Below are positions 1 to 9,116 of a stretch of DNA of 64,000 nt, one piece after another. The DNA is from OMIW01 sp044235645. GTDB taxonomy: Bacteria; Bdellovibrionota_C; UBA2361; OMIW01. The translations under genes were made by a program, and so were the position numbers. The notes under the pieces are model-generated. The model was not told where the DNA came from, searched no databases, and saw nothing but the letters and a program-made list of their open reading frames with translations. Location: positions 248,001-312,000 of the forward strand of contig JBIIHQ010000003.1 of assembly GCA_044235645.1 (NCBI GenBank), written 5' to 3'. The first letter of the stretch is position 1. Each line of letters opens with the position of its first letter.

Positions 1-518
1 TTCATTCCTGACTTCAGAAGCCCCACAATCGCAAGCAGAAAGGCACTAAAATCCCTATCAAAAGCATTGAATCTGCGTGTTACGCGACGACTCACATGGC
101 CGTTTGCGACAAGACTCCCGACCCAAAATGCAACAACTATCTGAAAAAAAGAGCTGAGGCGGGGTATCAACAAAAGAACAACAAAAACAACCACGATACA
201 ACCAGCCACCATTGCTCGGTATTGCCCGGGGGTAATCGGCAAACCCGAATATCCTAGCCACCGCTCCAGTTTGCCGGTTCGTATGCTCCCCTTTCGCTTT
301 CTTCCAATCTGCGATTCTGACCCACTCTCTTGAGTTAACCCGCCAGCTACGGACCTTTTTTTCGGGCCACCTTCCATCGACACCGGTCGTTCACCGGACC
401 TCAGCGGATTAGCACCGAAGGATCCAACGACGCTACCACCTGGATTTCGCCGGAACGCGGACAACACCACGACGGCAACACCAATCAGCGCGATCCCTAT
501 CCCGTACCGAAGTTCCAC
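1..518 (-). CDS. tadB: TadB-like inner-membrane pilus platform protein (partial, cut by left edge)
   Basis: An open frame on the minus strand begins at a GTG (516-518) behind a strong GGAGGAG ribosome site and runs off the left edge, giving about 172 residues of an incomplete protein. Visible parts are an N-terminal membrane segment (residues 4-18, YGIGIALIGVAVVVL), a basic polar linker, then hydrophobic stretches near residues 105-140. The frame ends in a segment (FDRDFSAFLLAIVGLLKSGM) that resembles the start of the type II secretion F domain of TadB, where the family reads roughly LPDALDLIARALRAG. It lies 44 bp after cpaF, the usual Tad operon order. TadB and TadC form the inner-membrane platform on which the CpaF ATPase acts. 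TadC and the pilin genes would lie outside the window. Assignment rests on position and the short F-domain match. Confidence 0.72.
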   Translation of the reverse strand, partial: MELRYGIGIALIGVAVVVLSAFRRNPGGSVVGSFGANPLRSGERPVSMEGGPKKRSVAGGLTQESGSESQIGRKRKGSIRTGKLERWLGYSGLPITPGQYRAMVAGCIVVVFVVLLLIPRLSSFFQIVVAFWVGSLVANGHVSRRVTRRFNAFDRDFSAFLLAIVGLLKSGM

Positions 519-562
519 TATCTCCTCCTTCCGGCGACTTTACACGAACAAGTGATGCCCCC

Positions 563-2107
563 CTACCGGCGTGCGCGGGGACTTGGACCAACTCCTCCTT
601 GCCCCGTGAACCCAAACTCCTGGGGCGAATTACCTAAAAGGATGCCATCGTTGATCAACGCCTCGTCAAAAGCCGAAGACCAAGAGTCAATACGCCACAC
701 CGGGTTCGCACCCGATTTTTTTATCGTGAACATCGGTCGAACCTGTATCATTCCCTCGACATAATGACCTACCTCAATAATTTCCCCTATGCGAGGCCTT
801 CCCGTTTCCTTGTCACGAAATAGCCAAATGACGCAATCGATTGCGAGCGCAATCTGTTGCCGAATGATTTCTACGGAGACAGATTTCTGTGCACGACCCA
901 AGAGACTCTCGAGCCGGGTGAGAGTTTCCCGCGCATTCCGAGCATGAACCGTCGCCATCCCGACATGACCCGTTTGCGCGCTCTCAAGAAATGCTTCCGC
1001 TGCGAACGGAGAGCGCATTTCTCCCAGAATTACTCGCGTTGGCGTCATACGAAGTGTCGTTATTATATGTTGCTGTAAAGTAACCTCCCCCTGCCCCTCA
1101 GAATTCGGTGGCCGTGAAACGAGCGAGCGGAAATAAGGATGCTGAAAGTTGACCTCGGGAGTATCTTCGACTGCCACGATAGATTCAGAATCACCAAATT
1201 GAGTGCCCAAACATTTCATGAGGGTCGTTTTCCCCGTTCCCGTCTCTCCAGAAATCATCATCGTCACAAGACCCGAACGCGTCAAAGCAGCCAGATACTG
1301 AACAATAAGGGGGGGGGCTACCTGATAGGTTATTAGGTTCTCCAGGTGGACCTCAGAAATGCGTGGGACTCGGATACAAAGGAGCGGTCCCCGTTGTCCA
1401 CAAACACTTTCATGAACAGCACATATGCGAATGCCATTCGGCAATGCCGCATCAACGGTATGCTGCTGGGTAGACAGTGATTTACCCAGCCTTAACAACA
1501 ATCGATCTAAAAATGAGACATAGGCCTGATGATTCGGCCACGACAGACCGGTTGTTTCGCTTACCTTCCCCCTCTGTAATACGACGGTTTTGTAGTCATA
1601 AACATGAATGTCTGTCACCTCCCTGTTATCAATCAACGGCTGCAGCACACCCCACCCCGTCAAATCGAGCCGAAGTGCAACGATAACGTTTATGCGCTCG
1701 ATATCGGGTAACCGTTCACCCCGCTTGGACAAGACTCTATCAACTGCCTCCGCTATAACCTCATCAAGTGAGCGACCCTGCTCCTCTGCTCTTTCGACCG
1801 ACGAGCTATTTCCAAGTTCTCGGCGAGCCTCACGGAGCACAGTAGCTGCAATCGCGGACATCTCCGATTTAGCACTTCCTTTTCCATCTGAGTCCGAGGC
1901 AGTCGACCGACCAGTACTATCATTCCCCGAGGCGCGATGAGACGAATTTGCGCTCGCAGAGGTCATAGTCCCTGCATCGGAGGTTTCCGGACTTGGAAGC
2001 CGTTGGACCCCTTCCTCTCCCACCTCTGAACGAAGACCGAGACGTCTTCCCCCACCTCTTGACGAGAGTAGCCCCTTCAATCCATCCCTCTGATCGTCAT
2101 TCGACAT
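563..2107 (-). CDS. cpaF: CpaF/TadA-type secretion ATPase of the Tad pilus
   Basis: This is a hexameric type II/IV secretion ATPase expected to power pilus assembly at the cytoplasmic face. Residues 1-85 are polar, Ser/Gly/Asp-rich and probably disordered. The CpaF core follows, with Walker A GETGTGKTT at about 287-295, a Walker B region VILGEMR near 359-365, and the histidine box TGHVGMATVHARN just after it. These are standard for the TadA/CpaF branch. The ATG at 2107 is preferred over an in-frame TTG at 2113 because AAGAGG sits about 10 nt upstream. CpaB ends 27 bp before it and TadB starts 44 bp after its stop, so they are probably co-transcribed. In Bdellovibrio-like bacteria CpaF can carry an FHA domain; here FHA is a separate gene upstream. 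Confidence 0.93.
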   Translation of the reverse strand: MSNDDQRDGLKGLLSSRGGGRRLGLRSEVGEEGVQRLPSPETSDAGTMTSASANSSHRASGNDSTGRSTASDSDGKGSAKSEMSAIAATVLREARRELGNSSSVERAEEQGRSLDEVIAEAVDRVLSKRGERLPDIERINVIVALRLDLTGWGVLQPLIDNREVTDIHVYDYKTVVLQRGKVSETTGLSWPNHQAYVSFLDRLLLRLGKSLSTQQHTVDAALPNGIRICAVHESVCGQRGPLLCIRVPRISEVHLENLITYQVAPPLIVQYLAALTRSGLVTMMISGETGTGKTTLMKCLGTQFGDSESIVAVEDTPEVNFQHPYFRSLVSRPPNSEGQGEVTLQQHIITTLRMTPTRVILGEMRSPFAAEAFLESAQTGHVGMATVHARNARETLTRLESLLGRAQKSVSVEIIRQQIALAIDCVIWLFRDKETGRPRIGEIIEVGHYVEGMIQVRPMFTIKKSGANPVWRIDSWSSAFDEALINDGILLGNSPQEFGFTGQGGVGPSPRARR

Positions 2108-2134
2108 AATCAATTACCTCTTTGATCCAGAGGA

Positions 2135-3025
2135 TTATTCGACAGGCTCGAGATTCCCATCATCATTGAGACACATTTCATCGTAGCCATCTCCCGGGCG
2201 TTTAACCCTCACACAACCGAGCTTCTTGCGCGCCTCAGGTTCATTCTTCGATACTCCGAAAAAGTCATCTTCCGAGGTGATCACAAATTGTGTTCGAGCT
2301 CCTGGGTCTTCTCCTCCACGAAGAGACAGCGAGAGCTTTCCATTCGTTTTAGCCAATTGAACCCTATTCGCGTCTTCCTCAGTTACCAGTAAGGTCACCG
2401 TCCTCACCATCCCCGCCGGTTCATTCGGGTTCGAGCTCGGATTTCCACCTGCAGATAAAACCTTTGCGTTGTTTACGATCGTAACAACAACATTTCTTCC
2501 CTGACGCAAAGTGGTCCAAGACACATCGACCCTCACTCCTGGTTTTGCCCATCCCTCAACACCAGTGGTCTCATCGACGGGAATCGTCACCGCTCGAAAG
2601 CCCGGCGGAATATCAATAGGTATCGTCGGTCGAACACTCGTTATTAGCTTCGAGGTCACCGGTTGATCCATCATTATTCTCGACTTCGCAAACTGCCCTT
2701 GTATCTGTACAAAACTAGAAACTACTCCCGAAGGCAAACTGATTCGTGGTTTCTGCTCAACTTTAAACATATCGGGCATGAACTCCGTACCCGCTTCAAT
2801 TGGCTGAACCGGTACGAGTACATCTACCATTTCGATTTCAGGTGGCTGCTCTATCACGACCGGGGGACGAGTTTCCTCACCAGAGCCTTCCTGGTCATTT
2901 GATTGCGGGACTAACATGATAGCAACCCCGACCAACAAAAAAATCCCTCCCACAACAAATACGAGAGGATTCGCTTGATTCTGCCGGGGACGAAATGCTG
3001 ATGAACTTCCCGATCGCCTATCCAT
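2135..3025 (-). CDS. cpaB: CpaB/RcpC-family Tad pilus assembly protein
   Basis: This 296-residue periplasmic protein is held by one N-terminal membrane segment (about residues 19-40, NPLVFVVGGIFLLVGVAIML). A SAF-like region follows (VDVLVPVQPIEAGTEF, then a block ending QPVTSKLI). The RcpC/CpaB core has the typical run GFRAVTIPVDETTGVEGW followed by KPGVRVDV. CpaB is thought to associate with the outer-membrane secretin of the Tad system. No secretin gene (cpaC/rcpA) is seen within this operon, so it must lie elsewhere. The ATG at 3025 has only a weak ribosome site. CpaF follows closely, and the CpaE-like gene lies 271 bp upstream, a wide gap for an operon that might hold a secondary promoter. 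Confidence 0.9.
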   Translation of the reverse strand: MDRRSGSSSAFRPRQNQANPLVFVVGGIFLLVGVAIMLVPQSNDQEGSGEETRPPVVIEQPPEIEMVDVLVPVQPIEAGTEFMPDMFKVEQKPRISLPSGVVSSFVQIQGQFAKSRIMMDQPVTSKLITSVRPTIPIDIPPGFRAVTIPVDETTGVEGWAKPGVRVDVSWTTLRQGRNVVVTIVNNAKVLSAGGNPSSNPNEPAGMVRTVTLLVTEEDANRVQLAKTNGKLSLSLRGGEDPGARTQFVITSEDDFFGVSKNEPEARKKLGCVRVKRPGDGYDEMCLNDDGNLEPVE

Positions 3026-3296
3026 AACTCAAGCCCTTTTTCATGAGCGCCTCACCATGAAGAACGTACTCGGCCGCTTTAAATAAAAGTCAAATGAACC
3101 AAAATGGCTCCGATGACAAATTATCCGTAACGACGTCCATTTGCCTCGAAATCCGATCTCATTGGTTCTGCTATTTTTCACTCACCCTCGAGGAGGTCGA
3201 CTGAACTTAAATCATTCTTGAGATATTTCTTAAGGTACTGAAGGGGCCAAGGACCTACCCGAACCGAAACCACCAGCTCGACTTATGTTGGAGGGA
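3026..3296. other. Intergenic gap between cpaE-like gene and cpaB
   Basis: These 271 bp separate two genes of the pilus operon. No convincing open frame, tRNA or terminator hairpin was found. The stretch is rich in A/T near 3080-3130 and 3160-3240, compatible with an internal promoter for cpaB-cpaF-tadB, but no clear -35/-10 pair stands out. Confidence 0.3.
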
Positions 3297-4532
3297 TTAC
3301 CTGCCGAGCATGCGTTGAAGCCAACCGCCTGAACGAGGAGAGGAGGATGCCCCCTGTTCTGGAAGCTGATTTTTATTAACAATTCCTAATTCACAAGCGA
3401 TACTGAGAAATGCGTCTCTGAGAGCACCTGATCCCTTGCTGAAGAGAGTGAATCCCGATGCTGGCCAAAGAGCTGCTTTGGGGTCATACGGCACTGGCGA
3501 CAAGCGCCATGCATGCTTCCCGATGTCATGGCCTGACTCGAGTTGGGAGGCTAACTGAGAGGTCGAACCGTACGCTCCGGTAAAGGAGTTGACGAGGAAG
3601 GATATCTTACTTGAATTTCCAACAAGAGTGGTCAATACACTCAGAAACATATCAACAGCAGTAATCCCCAACTGCCCATCATCAATCACAACAAGCACAT
3701 GGTCTGCCCTTCGAAGGAGAGCACCTGTAGCTGGCCCCATGTGGCCAGCAGTATCAACGATGATGGCATCGAATAGACTACTTGAGACCTCGATAATTCG
3801 CTGCACTATCAGAATAGCGTCCGTATGGCACACGAGGTCGATCGATTCACCAATTCCAGACGGCGGGGTGAGAAGGAAAACCTCGTCCGTTATTGGAACA
3901 AGAGCATCCCGAAGTGATTCTCTCGATACATCCAAAGATCCATTTATCCATCCATCCACCAATCGACTCTCATCACCCACGGCTGCCAGAGACCGGCTCA
4001 GATCTCTGGATACTGTATCAAGATCCCAAATCATAGTACGACGGTTGCAAGTTGCAAAAACCTCCGCGAGCGCTGCAACAACCGACGTTGCACCAACTCC
4101 CCCTTTGGCATGACATACAACGATTACCTGCCCATCGCGTGCCCGCCCCTCTCTTTTAAACTCAGCCTGTATCGCAATCAGCTCTTGCAGCAAGTCAATC
4201 GAGCTCGCACCATCCGGCAAGGCCTTGCGAACCCCCTCAGTGTGGACCGTGCGAAAGGCTCCCTCTGCGTATGCCTTGTCGGTCACGTACATGATTATGT
4301 TCAGCCAAGGAAATTTCGCTCTCGCCTTCCTGGCAACAGTTAACGCTGAGTCCCCCAAACCTGACCCGAGGATCAACACATCCGCCTGGTCAAGCCGATC
4401 CTCATACTCCTTTTCAGTGACGACCTTGATCTGAAGATCGAGCAATTCCTTATCTCGCTCGCTGAGAGCTTCAATCCGAAGGGCACATTTTATCTGATTA
4501 TCACTGGAATTCTCTATGATCATTACCTTCAT
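3297..4532 (-). CDS. cpaE: CpaE/TadZ-like MinD-family ATPase
   Basis: CpaE/TadZ proteins position the Tad pilus machinery at the pole or membrane. The 411-residue product has an atypical receiver-like N-terminal domain (residues 1-125, beginning KVMIIENSS, with VLILGSGLGD in the position of a strand-loop). A ParA/MinD ATPase follows with deviant Walker A KGGVGATS at 143-150. The second Walker A lysine is replaced by Ala-Thr, as in many CpaE proteins. MIWDLDTVSRDLS and AIIVDTAGHM are further P-loop motifs. The C-terminus is Ser/Gly-rich and ends in basic residues that might aid membrane contact. Start ATG at 4532 has GGAGAAGGGG upstream. It lies between the Ser/Thr kinase gene and cpaB. Confidence 0.85.
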   Translation of the reverse strand: MKVMIIENSSDNQIKCALRIEALSERDKELLDLQIKVVTEKEYEDRLDQADVLILGSGLGDSALTVARKARAKFPWLNIIMYVTDKAYAEGAFRTVHTEGVRKALPDGASSIDLLQELIAIQAEFKREGRARDGQVIVVCHAKGGVGATSVVAALAEVFATCNRRTMIWDLDTVSRDLSRSLAAVGDESRLVDGWINGSLDVSRESLRDALVPITDEVFLLTPPSGIGESIDLVCHTDAILIVQRIIEVSSSLFDAIIVDTAGHMGPATGALLRRADHVLVVIDDGQLGITAVDMFLSVLTTLVGNSSKISFLVNSFTGAYGSTSQLASQLESGHDIGKHAWRLSPVPYDPKAALWPASGFTLFSKGSGALRDAFLSIACELGIVNKNQLPEQGASSSPRSGGWLQRMLGR

Positions 4533-4601
4533 AGTTCGAGCCCCTTCTCCTCTGATTTATCATTCACTCAAAGGTGAAAAATCATCCTTTTTTTCATCTG
4601 T

Positions 4602-6326
4602 TCAACCGAGGAGTGCGAGAGGCAATCGACGATGTGGCAAACTAATTTGCCAAACGCTCTGTGTTAGCTGAAACCGGACGTCTCCCTTTTCTTGAACCAA
4701 TACCTCTTCTCGCGCGATCTCTGACTTGAATCTGATGTCATGAAACCCAAGCATCTGCCGATGAGGTTGAGTCTGCTCGCCTGGGAAAACACCCAAAAAT
4801 TGAAGAATAAAACCCAGCCCTACAACGAAAAGCACCGTAAATATGAGCAACATCAAGTCGTCGCGACTGAACGCCATCAACGAGGAGCCGACACCGTGGT
4901 TCCGTCCTCCATTGGTAGAAGAATCTGATACTGATTCCCTCCCAACATCGTCGCGACGCGACCTCTGTCGATACTTCTCTAATGGACTGACCACCAGCGG
5001 GTCTCTCTGATTATCTATAGTAGCTTTTCCGGTTGCCCACGATGATTCATTCGCTGGCCCCCTGCCTAAATAAGAAAAATCCTGAGAGAGGTTCGAAAAT
5101 CTCGATGCAGCAACCCCGAGCGGATCTTTTACCCTCTCTCTTTCCATCGAAATAGCCCCTTGAGGCCGAAGCAACTGGCCATCTCCACCCTTCTCGCGTT
5201 CTGATCGGCTCCTCATGATCCGCATCCCCGTCTCCCACGAGGAGAGGGGATCTTTTGATTCGGACGGAGAACGTTTTGAGAGACTAAACGTCTCGTTGTC
5301 ATCATCCTGAACACGAGGATCTAGAGATAACCCACCAGATCCCCTCAATCTTCTCGTGCTATCCCTCCTTCTTCGGGGTACGATTGCTTCAATCGTCGGG
5401 GATGCTCTCTCCTCGGATGGACGCAAGCCAGGCTCGATTGATATAAAACGGAGCTGCTCGAGCATATCGCGAGCCGTTTGGAATCTATCCTCTGGAGCTC
5501 TGGCCATTGCTCGGAGGATTATCTCATCGAGTTCAATTGGGCATTCAGAACGAACATGACTGGGGGGCGGAGGGTCTGACTTTATACGTTTCCACATCGT
5601 GTCGTATATGGTCTCTCCTCGGAATGGCGACTCCCCGGTTATCATCTCATAGCCGAGAATTCCTACTGCATAAATGTCAGCTCGAGCGTCTATCTGCGAG
5701 CTAAGAAGATACTCCGGCGCCACATAGTCGATGGTTCCGACAACACCCCCATGCTCAGTTAGTTTTCGAGAGGATGCCAACTCGAGACGGGCGATACCAA
5801 AATCAGCTATTTTTACATCCCCCTCTTTTGTCAGGAGTATGTTTTCCGGTTTTAAATCTCTATGGACGATACCCGCGTCGTGAATTGCTTGAACTCCAGC
5901 GCACATCTGGCTCAACAACTTTACTATACTCGGAATGTCCATGGGAGCCTCAGCTCGACCTAATTTCGTTGCAAGGTCTCCACCACTGACAAACTCCATT
6001 GAATAAGCGATAATATCCCCATCCCTGATATACTCCCACGCCTTCACCACGTTCGGATGATTAACGCCGTAGGCTGCAAATATCTCATTACGAAAGCGAG
6101 CAGCCTGATTTTTATTGTCCTGAGAGAGGTCCGGAAACAAAACTTTCACGGCCACCATCGCCGATCCAGGCGCCCCTCGCTTGCGACAGGCGTACACCAT
6201 CCCCATGCTCCCAGTGCCAAGGCACTTCACCACCTCATACCGTGAAGCGATTACGGCCCCTGGCTGAAGACTTAATGTACCCCTGTAATCACTCGCCACC
6301 ACGATCCCCTGTTCGTCGGAAATCAC
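4602..6326 (-). CDS. Transmembrane Ser/Thr protein kinase (PknB-like)
   Basis: This Hanks-type kinase has 574 residues. The catalytic domain spans about residues 30-295: glycine loop LGTGSMGMVY, ATP lysine K61 (VAVKV), catalytic loop HRDLKPEN with D157, DFG at 175-177, and an activation segment ending in APEY. All are intact, so it should be active. A polar linker of nearly 200 residues leads to one membrane segment (about 491-514, LMLLIFTVLFVVGLGFILQF) and a short outer tail of about 60 residues without PASTA repeats. The GTG start lies 12 bp after the stop of the FHA gene, suggesting coupling. A PP2C phosphatase and an FHA protein sit directly upstream and Tad pilus genes downstream, so pilus regulation is a reasonable inference, not shown. 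Confidence 0.95.
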   Translation of the reverse strand: MISDEQGIVVASDYRGTLSLQPGAVIASRYEVVKCLGTGSMGMVYACRKRGAPGSAMVAVKVLFPDLSQDNKNQAARFRNEIFAAYGVNHPNVVKAWEYIRDGDIIAYSMEFVSGGDLATKLGRAEAPMDIPSIVKLLSQMCAGVQAIHDAGIVHRDLKPENILLTKEGDVKIADFGIARLELASSRKLTEHGGVVGTIDYVAPEYLLSSQIDARADIYAVGILGYEMITGESPFRGETIYDTMWKRIKSDPPPPSHVRSECPIELDEIILRAMARAPEDRFQTARDMLEQLRFISIEPGLRPSEERASPTIEAIVPRRRRDSTRRLRGSGGLSLDPRVQDDDNETFSLSKRSPSESKDPLSSWETGMRIMRSRSEREKGGDGQLLRPQGAISMERERVKDPLGVAASRFSNLSQDFSYLGRGPANESSWATGKATIDNQRDPLVVSPLEKYRQRSRRDDVGRESVSDSSTNGGRNHGVGSSLMAFSRDDLMLLIFTVLFVVGLGFILQFLGVFPGEQTQPHRQMLGFHDIRFKSEIAREEVLVQEKGDVRFQLTQSVWQISLPHRRLPLALLG

Positions 6327-6338
6327 CGTCCAAACTAA

Positions 6339-7106
6339 TTATGCTTCCGATCCTCCTCTCACAATCAGCGCGACATGGAATCGGCGTTTACCCAGCAGAA
6401 GCATGTCGCCATGACCTAATGAAGCCTTAACTCCGGACAGTTCAACGGTCTTCTCGCCCCCAAGTTGCTGAACCCGCGTTCCAAACTCAGACAGTTGATC
6501 CAAGACCTGTATATCCCCGTCAGGCGATACTCGAATAACCGCGTGGGATGGAGATACTGTCTCATCATCGATAAATAGTACGTTACCACTCGTCGAGCGG
6601 TCAGAGGTGATAACTAGTCGACCACTTCGAAGCTCAAACACCTCGCCATTTTCGTCTTTGTCGTAAGAAACGAGAAAACCCACAATCGATGAGAGCCGCT
6701 GATATCGAATGAAATCACCTACTACCGGTGTTGGCTTAACCGTATTTGAGGATAGGTGCACCTCTGCACCAAAATCCTCCCTGCCAGTCGGAGCCACCAC
6801 CGAAAAGGTCGAAACCGGCGGGGACTCCACCCTCAACGGGACGGACTCACTTTCAGGGAGAGTAACCACACTCGGGTTCTCAAGTCCGCTTGGCCTCCGG
6901 TCACCCTGGTTTGTTGATGCAGGTATTTGAGCACCTTGTAAGTTGCCTCCCCCCTGCCTGCCATGCCCCAGTCCAGAGGTAATTCTTGCTCTAACCGCCC
7001 CTGTCATCTCCGGACTTAACATCACGGTACGATTCCGCGCTCTCGGAGCACCCTCTGAGTCCAGAAATCCTCCCTCGTTATTGCCTAAAGCCTTCTCATT
7101 CGTCAT
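6339..7106 (-). CDS. FHA-domain phosphothreonine-binding protein
   Basis: The last 100 or so residues form a forkhead-associated domain: LVITSDRSTSGNVLFIDD gives the arginine strand and SPSHAVI is the canonical SxxH motif, followed by LDQLSEFGTRV. The N-terminal 120 residues are polar and proline/serine-rich and include an early TVMLSPEM segment that could be a kinase substrate. FHA domains bind phosphothreonine, most likely here on products of the adjacent kinase. The ATG at 7106 with AGAGG upstream is chosen. The frame stays open further upstream but would overlap the phosphatase gene. Spacing is 32 bp after the PP2C stop and 12 bp before the kinase start. Confidence 0.9.
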   Translation of the reverse strand: MTNEKALGNNEGGFLDSEGAPRARNRTVMLSPEMTGAVRARITSGLGHGRQGGGNLQGAQIPASTNQGDRRPSGLENPSVVTLPESESVPLRVESPPVSTFSVVAPTGREDFGAEVHLSSNTVKPTPVVGDFIRYQRLSSIVGFLVSYDKDENGEVFELRSGRLVITSDRSTSGNVLFIDDETVSPSHAVIRVSPDGDIQVLDQLSEFGTRVQQLGGEKTVELSGVKASLGHGDMLLLGKRRFHVALIVRGGSEA

Positions 7107-7138
7107 GACGTATCCTCTGACCTCTACGTTGTTCCTAA

Positions 7139-8140
7139 TCAGACCAAAAAAAAGTACGTGAAGAGAGCGAACACTACGGTCGCTGACGCCACCGAGGAAA
7201 CTGCCCACCAGAGAATCAACCAATTTATCGGGGAAATACCCGACAAATCAGCCTCTGACTCATTCTTCAGTGCCATCTCGCTCGCTCTGAGCGCTGAATG
7301 GCCCTCCGGCGGATCTTCGCTGATAACTCCGTTAATTGGAATCACCACCACCGTGATGTTATCATAACCACCGCGAGACTTTGCCAGTTCCACCAGGTGT
7401 ACACACGCTCGCTGAGGTTCGAGGTCAGTCACGATCGTTGCGAGCTCGGCATCAGACACGAGGCTGTATAATCCATCCGACGCAAGAACTATCGAATCTT
7501 TGCCGCTCTCCTCCTCCGAGGGATGGATCCAAAATTTTGACACATCCAGTTTCAATCCAGGCTCTGCACCCAGACACCTCGTCAAAACATGAGCTTGCGG
7601 ATGTCTCAACGCCTCCTCCACGGATATTTCGCCCCGAGCGACCATCTCCTGAACAAGCGTATGGTCCTTCGTCAGAGTTTGAATATCTCCGTCCCGAACC
7701 AGATATGCCCTCGAATCACCCGCATGAGTTAACGACATCTCGCTCCCGCGAAACATAACTCCCACAACCGTGGTTCCCATCCCCGCAAAGAGAGGATTCT
7801 GCCTCCTCAGCACGATAATTCTGTTTGCCTCCATCACCGCGGAACGAAGAGCAAAATCGACTTGACCGAGCGGTTGGCTCTCGAGAAAACGACGCATGGC
7901 ATCTATTGCCAACTGCGCAGCCAACTCTCCCCCGGATACCCCCCCCAAGCCATCGGCCACCACCCACGCAACCCCGCTGCGACACTCTATGACCGCATAC
8001 CGATCTTCATTTAATTCCCTCTCGCACCCGGTGTCAGTGATAGCAGCCGGCATGCGCTCGGTAGAACGACTCAATCTCTCTTGATTAACCTCTATCCCCG
8101 GTTGCATGCTTCTGCCTCTTGTATACCCCACCACGCCCAT
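7139..8140 (-). CDS. PP2C-family Ser/Thr phosphatase with C-terminal membrane anchor
   Basis: The PPM/PP2C core carries the usual metal-binding and fold motifs: RELNED at 41-46, ADGLGG around D63, GDSRAY at 141-146, LASDGLYSLV and GYDNITVVV. The last 30 residues form one membrane segment (NWLILWWAVSSVASATVVF), which puts the catalytic domain on the cytoplasmic side beside the membrane-anchored kinase. It is the first gene of the run phosphatase-FHA-kinase-cpaE-cpaB-cpaF-tadB and presumably reverses phosphorylation by the kinase at 4602-6326. The start ATG has GGAAAG upstream. Confidence 0.95.
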   Translation of the reverse strand: MGVVGYTRGRSMQPGIEVNQERLSRSTERMPAAITDTGCERELNEDRYAVIECRSGVAWVVADGLGGVSGGELAAQLAIDAMRRFLESQPLGQVDFALRSAVMEANRIIVLRRQNPLFAGMGTTVVGVMFRGSEMSLTHAGDSRAYLVRDGDIQTLTKDHTLVQEMVARGEISVEEALRHPQAHVLTRCLGAEPGLKLDVSKFWIHPSEEESGKDSIVLASDGLYSLVSDAELATIVTDLEPQRACVHLVELAKSRGGYDNITVVVIPINGVISEDPPEGHSALRASEMALKNESEADLSGISPINWLILWWAVSSVASATVVFALFTYFFLV

Positions 8141-8624
8141 TCGACTTTCCGCGAACTCCCCCGTTTGGGATTATTAACGGGTCCGATCGACCCCAATGGT
8201 CCGCTTTTCTTTTTTCCTCTTCTCAAATCCCCCGACAATTCATTGATTCATCCGTTGATTCAAACCAATCGAACAAACACCTTCGCGAATTGCACGAAGA
8301 CGACGGAAGGCCTGAACCTATTGAAAAATCATACAATTTGACCCTACAGTCCCGTATCCTATCGAACTATCGGCATAAAAAGCGTTTGTCTTAACTAGTT
8401 ACCCCTTCGCTCCCTTTCCTCCTCCCCCGAAACGGGAAAAATGCAAAGCAGATTCTCTTCCGAAAAGGTCAGAGCCCTGCTTAATCCTCCGTTCTCACCT
8501 CGAATTGTTTGATTTCGCCGTTTGATTCACGGTACCATAGGAAGGGGCTTAGAACGCAGGTGTGGGCTCAAGAAGCTATTGAAAGAGGTGCGCGCCTCTC
8601 CGCCCCGAGGGGCTTATAAGGTTT
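8141..8624. other. Divergent intergenic region before the phosphatase-pilus operon
   Basis: About 480 bp lie between the phosphatase start (minus) and the small anchored protein (plus). No gene-like frame was found. The A/T-rich part 8210-8400 probably holds the promoter of the minus-strand operon. The octamer TTGATTCA occurs near 8241, 8254 and 8522, which may be chance or a binding site. Confidence 0.3.
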
Positions 8625-9050
8625 ATGACGACGAGGTCTCCAAAAGTGCTCCAAAACTATCTCCGACTTTCTCAGATAGAGCCAAGGATGCGGTTGACCC
8701 TTGCCTCTCTTCTCATCGCGATCGGGGCGCTGCTGATCCCATACGTTCCGTTACGCTCTGGAGAACCACCAAAAGTTGCCCTCCCTCACTCAGAAATTTC
8801 GCACCCTCTCTCACGGAGCGAGGCGTTGGTGGACGAGCGAAAGAGTAACCTGCGAGAGCCTTTACCAACCGCCCTTCCTTCACCGCAACAGCGGGAAGCG
8901 CCTGCCCCTACTCCGGTCGAGGAATTGGACACCGACGAGCCCCCGGGTAAACCGTCAGAGAATCCAGAGGTTGGGGAGTTAAGCCCTGTTGAAAACGTTC
9001 CAGTGGACTCTCTCGATGATCTCGATGCACTCCTTGATAGCGCGGATTAG
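8625..9050 (+). CDS. Small membrane-anchored Pro/Glu-rich protein of unknown function
   Basis: This 141-residue protein is not recognised. One hydrophobic segment (about residues 23-41, LTLASLLIAIGALLIPYVPL) acts as a signal anchor or uncleaved signal peptide. The rest is acidic and proline-rich (repeated PxPxPVEELD, PPGKPSENPEVGE) and ends DDLDALLDSAD, so it is probably extended and exported. The ATG at 8625 has a weak AAGG; an ATG at 8688 would put the membrane segment at the extreme N-terminus and is a real alternative. The adenosyltransferase starts 66 bp downstream on the same strand. Confidence 0.55.
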   Translation: MTTRSPKVLQNYLRLSQIEPRMRLTLASLLIAIGALLIPYVPLRSGEPPKVALPHSEISHPLSRSEALVDERKSNLREPLPTALPSPQQREAPAPTPVEELDTDEPPGKPSENPEVGELSPVENVPVDSLDDLDALLDSAD

Positions 9051-9116
9051 TCCCGTCCAGATCCTTTAGTGAGACTAGGTTATAGTCAGTACTTTTAGTC
9101 AGGAGAGACGAGGACC

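Noticed and set aside
58..261. A cysteine-rich 67-residue frame on the minus strand
   Set aside because: It is a shadow in another frame of the TadB reading frame, which has a ribosome site and family features.
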